Shown: one piece after another, positions 7,766-8,047 of the stretch
How the letters are laid out: the number at the start of each line of letters is the position of its first letter
How positions within the stretch are numbered: position 1 is the stretch's first letter
NCBI GenBank assembly: GCA_003558175.1
Contig: PWMO01000280.1
Location: 1-8,047, forward strand
DNA: 8,047 nt
Direction of reading: 5' to 3'
DNA from: Spirochaetaceae bacterium
Lineage (GTDB): Bacteria > Spirochaetota > Spirochaetia > DSM-27196 > PWMO01
Notes under the pieces: generated by a model
Databases searched by the model: none
The model's input: only the letters and a program-made list of their open reading frames with translations
What the model was told of the DNA's origin: nothing
Translations under genes and position numbers: made by a program

Positions 7766-8047
7766 TCAGCGGCCGATCTCGAGCGCTCGAGTGAACATCG
7801 TTCGTGCGCCGTTGATCACCTGTACGTTGGCTTCGTACGACCGCGAGGCCGAAATGAGATCGACCATTTCGTTGACCACGTTCACGTTGGGCATCTCCAC
7901 GTACCCTGCCCGCGGTCCCGATTGGATTGCGTCAGGATGCGTCGGGTCGTACACCAGGCGCAGCTCTGCGTCGTAATCCTTCTCTATGGCGGCAACACGC
8001 ACCCCTTTTCCGACCCCGTTGTCCAGCCGCTGCGGCACGAACGGCCC
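7766..8047 (-). CDS. flgC: FlgC, proximal rod protein, C-terminal part (start outside the window)
   Basis: The frame is open to the right edge, so only the last 93 residues are visible; a GTG at 8038 is internal, not the start. The fragment begins [24 protein letters not shown] and carries the FlgC signature: [39 protein letters not shown], and the ending ALEIGR. The final amphipathic helix with conserved ASRSYEANV belongs to the coiled-coil-forming rod/hook family terminus used for export and polymerisation. FlgC with FlgB, FlgF and FlgG makes the rod that crosses the periplasm. The stop at 7768-7766 is 26 nt before fliE. flgB is expected just upstream, outside the window. Confidence 0.97.
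   Translation of the reverse strand, partial: GPFVPQRLDNGVGKGVRVAAIEKDYDAELRLVYDPTHPDAIQSGPRAGYVEMPNVNVVNEMVDLISASRSYEANVQVINGARTMFTRALEIGR

Overview
The window is a single run of flagellar basal-body and export genes, all on the minus strand, so it is transcribed from high to low coordinates. In transcription order it holds the end of flgC, then fliE, fliF, fliG, fliH, fliI, fliJ, flbB and the first 380 codons of a fliK-type gene that leaves the window at base 1. The sequence is GC-rich, with strongly GC-biased third positions and frequent GTG starts. A FlbB-type gene directly after fliJ, AKNVFR at the start of FliH, and the order flgC-fliE-fliF-fliG-fliH-fliI-fliJ-flbB-fliK all point to a spirochete. 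The order matches, from memory, the flgB operon of Borrelia. The GC content is far too high for Borrelia and fits a free-living Spirochaeta/Alkalispirochaeta-like lineage; that placement is inference.

Layout: 8047-7766 rod protein FlgC (C-terminal 93 residues); 7739-7413 FliE; 7412-7352 is the largest gap (61 nt), with two small inverted repeats and a possible 6-codon leader ORF; 7351-5645 MS-ring FliF; 5641-4568 switch protein FliG; 4532-3612 export regulator FliH (start moved inward); 3585-2239 export ATPase FliI; 2242-1769 FliJ; 1782-1159 FlbB; 1142-1 FliK N-terminal part. Gene junctions range from overlaps of 4 and 14 nt to gaps of 3, 16, 26, 26, 35 and 61 nt. Every gene whose start is visible has a purine-rich ribosome binding site, mostly GGAGG. 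No promoter or terminator is visible, so the promoter is probably upstream of flgB/flgC outside the window and transcription probably continues past base 1.

Together the products build the inner part of a periplasmic flagellum. FliF forms the MS ring, FliG sits on it as the torque-bearing rotor ring, FliE and FlgC link the ring to the rod, FliH/FliI/FliJ power and regulate export of axial subunits, FlbB anchors the spirochete-specific periplasmic collar around the motor, and FliK sets hook length. I see no mobile element, CRISPR, tRNA, rRNA or defence system. This is a conserved housekeeping locus. The less ordinary points are the extremely Ala/Asp-rich, internally repeated FliK N-terminal region, the structured fliE-fliF gap, and the Ala/Gly/Lys-rich N-terminal tail of FliG.
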